Assembly (NCBI GenBank): GCA_950295325.1 | Contig: OX485806.1 | Span: 622,001-686,000 of the forward strand | From: Polytrichum commune | Lineage: Eukaryota > Streptophyta > Polytrichopsida > Polytrichales > Polytrichaceae | Reading direction: 5' to 3' | Length of the DNA: 64,000 nt | Shown here: in pieces, positions 61,560 to 64,000 of the stretch | Layout of the letters: the number at the start of each line of letters is the position of its first letter | Numbering within the stretch: the stretch's first letter is position 1 | Position numbers and translations under genes: made by a program | Notes under the pieces: model-generated | Told to the model about the DNA's origin: nothing | Seen by the model: only the letters and a program-made list of their open reading frames with translations | The model's database searches: none

Positions 61560-62424
61560 TCATAACAATCTCATCCAGGTTATACGAGTACTCAACGTGA
61601 TCAAGCAGTATGCGCTTTTTGGACAAATAATTCAGTTTTATATTAGCAGCAGCTGATGCGGTTGTCGTATAATACTGCAAACATCTACTCTTCATTCTAC
61701 TTGTCATTCTCCAAGTGCCCTTTGTCGTTGCGTCATATATACAAGGTGACCAGTTCTGCTTCCATCATAGATGGAGATTGGACATGACCAACTTTTGAAC
61801 GTCATGACCAAGCAGAGGCTTGAATCTTCAGTGACTGCAAGCTTCAAAGTTCAAGATTGCATCAAAGTGCGTCACCTTCTCCTCTTTCACCTCAGAACTG
61901 GACCTCATTTACCATGGTTTGCATTGATGTAAGGAAATGAATCTTGATAGATAACCCACAGCCTTGAGAAATTGGAATGAGAATTATGGAACTGTACTGT
62001 CACTGTTGGTTCTGGAACACTTGAACTAAGCCCAAGGTTTATAACCCAAGAGTTTCAGAGTCATAATCCCAAACTACACTAAAGATTGTCTTGCTCAATA
62101 CTATATTCCAAACCGCCCATGTAGTGTCACCAACATATAAATCTAACGTTCTTTGTCATTCCTTTAAAAAAATTTGAGCATTACAGATTTACAATGTGTT
62201 TTCCTATTCAAAGTTCAATCATCCATGACAATAATCCATTACATCAATGTTAGGATGCAGAATTTACCAAGTTGAGATGACAATACTCGTAAACTTATTC
62301 TTATCCATAAGAAGTGTCATCAGAAAAGTTACCCGTGACATAAACTGTACTATCATGCTGCTCTTTGCAAGCCTACTGTCGGTATACTGAGCCCCTTTTG
62401 TCAGTCTTTTCATGCCTACTGGCA

Positions 62425-62570
62425 CAACAAGCATATTCTATGACTTGGGCAACACGGCTTGGGACGTTAGTGAAAGAATAGGCAGATTTATCACGTTGGC
62501 AGATTTACAGATTTTCCAGTGACACGGGACAGCTTTCATTGACATAAGACGTGTTGTGCAAGTCTCATAT
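62425..62570. mobile_element. Degenerate relative of the CACTA-type MITE
   Basis: ACAAGCATATTCTATGACTT, GGGCAACACGGCTTGGGACG and, inverted at the other end, AAGACGTGTTGTGCAAGTCT resemble the inner arms of the 59958-60081 element. The CACTA termini themselves have decayed. Confidence 0.5.
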
Positions 62571-64000
62571 ATATATATATATATAGTGACTCAAGATGCA
62601 CACGTACTCCCAACAACCATAATGCGATGTGGATAGCGATTGGACTGCCACTTGTTATTTATTTCTATGAAGACAACACCTACATGCAATGCAAGAAAGC
62701 ACAACCTAAGAGTGGTTGGATATTAGTGATTATTACTTGTAATTTCAATTTGATCAAAAAAACTCACAAATATGGCCATGATTGAGCTTCACGAATAGGA
62801 CCAAAACATCATACTTTGCAAACCCTCAAAACATCATTATTTGAGTTTCGAAATCCGTTTTGGGCCAAAGAAATGACATCAAAGGGGTAGAAACACTCCT
62901 AATAAAGGCTCCTAAACACATTGAAACTGACAATTAAGTGTATTTGGACAAATCACTTGTCGTGGAACAATAATAAGGGTTGTGCATTGGTGGGGACAAA
63001 ACATCAAATGACAACCGCAAAAGCGATAACACAACAACCTCAACTTTGAATGTTTGCATTTCATGTTTGCCAACCATCATATTTGTGTAGCTTTGTGATC
63101 TAGTGTATGTCATATTAGTGGTTGGAGTTGTCCAAAATTCATGCATAAATCCAAATATACTTAAATCTTAGTTGCAAAAACAATTGAATGTTTGTATCAT
63201 GTATGACCATCTTCATTTTCTTGAGGGAGTGCAAGGGGATGGTGATAGGGGTAAAAGTAATGGAATCGATGAGTTTCCTTGAGCTTCTTAGATTAGACAT
63301 ATGCAGTCAAACTCAAACTCATATCTTCATCTTTTCAACTTTCAACTGTTAACTTTCATCAAGTCCAAATGCCTTGCATTTTTTAAAACATGAGCCTTAG
63401 CTTTCCCCCTACTTTCCCTTGATGTATTGACATGTATTCTACCTAGATTGGTCTTGGGACTCCATAGCCTCAAACAACTTAAACCTTTCATGACAAAAAT
63501 AAAAATGCATTGGTGTTTGTCTCATGAAAAAATATCTACATCAATTCTTTATGTTTAATTTTGAATAATATATGTGGCTCTAAAAGGTGGTGGTGGACTA
63601 TGAATAAAAGAATTCAACAAACTTAATTAAACTTTAAGTTTCTAGGGGTGGTTGGAGGAGGTTGGAGGGGGAGTTGAGGCACTATGAAGGAGCTATCAAC
63701 TTATTAACCTCAAAAACATATTGTCAAACCTCTCCACAACCTCAGCTTACAAATGTCAAAGGATCACAAAAGGGTATGTCACATTATTGTTTTGACAATA
63801 TTCCTTAGCTCTCTCCAAAAAAAGTCGACAAATGTTGGGGATCCAAAGTGATAAATTAATTAATCATTAAACATAAAATGATTGAGCTTGCGCAATGTAT
63901 TCAATTTACACCAAGATTAAATTGGGTCTCATAAAAGAAATTACTTGTGCACATGTACACCATATAGTTATGTAACTTAGGTGGCCTCGTGACAATACAT

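Larger units (their letters stand above)
59594..64000. other. UGT upstream region and AT-rich right flank
   Basis: A TATATAT stretch near 59748 (minus-strand TCTATATATT) lies about 150 bp upstream of the UGT start and might be its TATA box. Further right are a CACTA-type MITE, an inverted-repeat pair (about 60089 and 61530), a (TA)n tract near 62570-62585 and AT-rich DNA. No gene recognised; the open frames at 60876-61094, 61516-61707 and 62934-63146 show no known domain. Confidence 0.5.

Noticed and set aside
1-64000. CRISPR arrays, operons, rRNA or tRNA genes
   Set aside because: The window is eukaryotic in gene structure and none of these patterns was seen.

Overview
The window looks like plant nuclear DNA. 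Genes are split by short GT-AG introns (mostly 100-700 bp). Several protein families are plant-typed: a LUC7RL-class splicing factor, a GT29 sialyltransferase-like protein, an AGD14-class ARF-GAP and a UGT with the plant PSPG box. The intergenic DNA is AT-rich and full of small inverted-repeat elements, and plant-type TTTAGGG repeats occur. Divergence from angiosperm proteins and a bacterial-looking phosphate-binding-type gene at the left edge make me favour a non-seed land plant (bryophyte or lycophyte). That placement is inference.

Layout. At 1-905 (minus) lies the 5' part of a secreted PstS/PBP-like protein that runs off the left edge. At 3402-6600 (minus) is a seven-exon LUC7-related U1 snRNP factor. 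About 6.6-13.2 kb is AT-rich and gene-poor. At 13220-19537 (minus) is an eleven-exon GT29 sialyltransferase-like gene. About 19.5-24.5 kb is repeats. At 24470-30651 (plus) is an eleven-coding-exon DEAD-box helicase of the DDX55/Spb4/RH18 type, preceded by a leader. At 33395-40503 (plus) is an AGD14-like ARF-GAP with thirteen coding exons. About 40.5-49.8 kb is MITE-rich. At 49836-53017 (plus) is a 5'-truncated second copy of the AGD14-like gene whose remaining exons are all open. About 53-57.5 kb is a nest of repeats with a non-LTR retrotransposon reverse-transcriptase relic. At 57508-59593 (minus) is a two-exon UDP-glycosyltransferase. The last 4.4 kb holds a CACTA-type MITE and AT-rich DNA.

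The most interesting structure is a duplication that links two neighbouring genes. The promoter, leader and intron 1 of the AGD14-like gene (33395-35645) recur upstream of the helicase (24470-25960), up to the same 3' splice site. Where the ARF-GAP first coding exon should lie in the helicase copy, it is missing and a short (TTTAGGG)n tract sits there instead. This looks like promoter or exon shuffling with a telomere-repeat repair scar. The ARF-GAP gene is also duplicated at its 3' end, so this locus has shed both its 5' and 3' halves to new places.

The genes do not form one pathway: RNA processing (LUC7RL, helicase), Golgi or vesicle functions (GT29, ARF-GAP) and small-molecule glycosylation (UGT). 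The closeness of the GT29 and AGD14-like genes may echo the neighbouring Arabidopsis loci as I remember them. All exon coordinates were read by eye from splice sites and homology recalled from family knowledge; no search was run.
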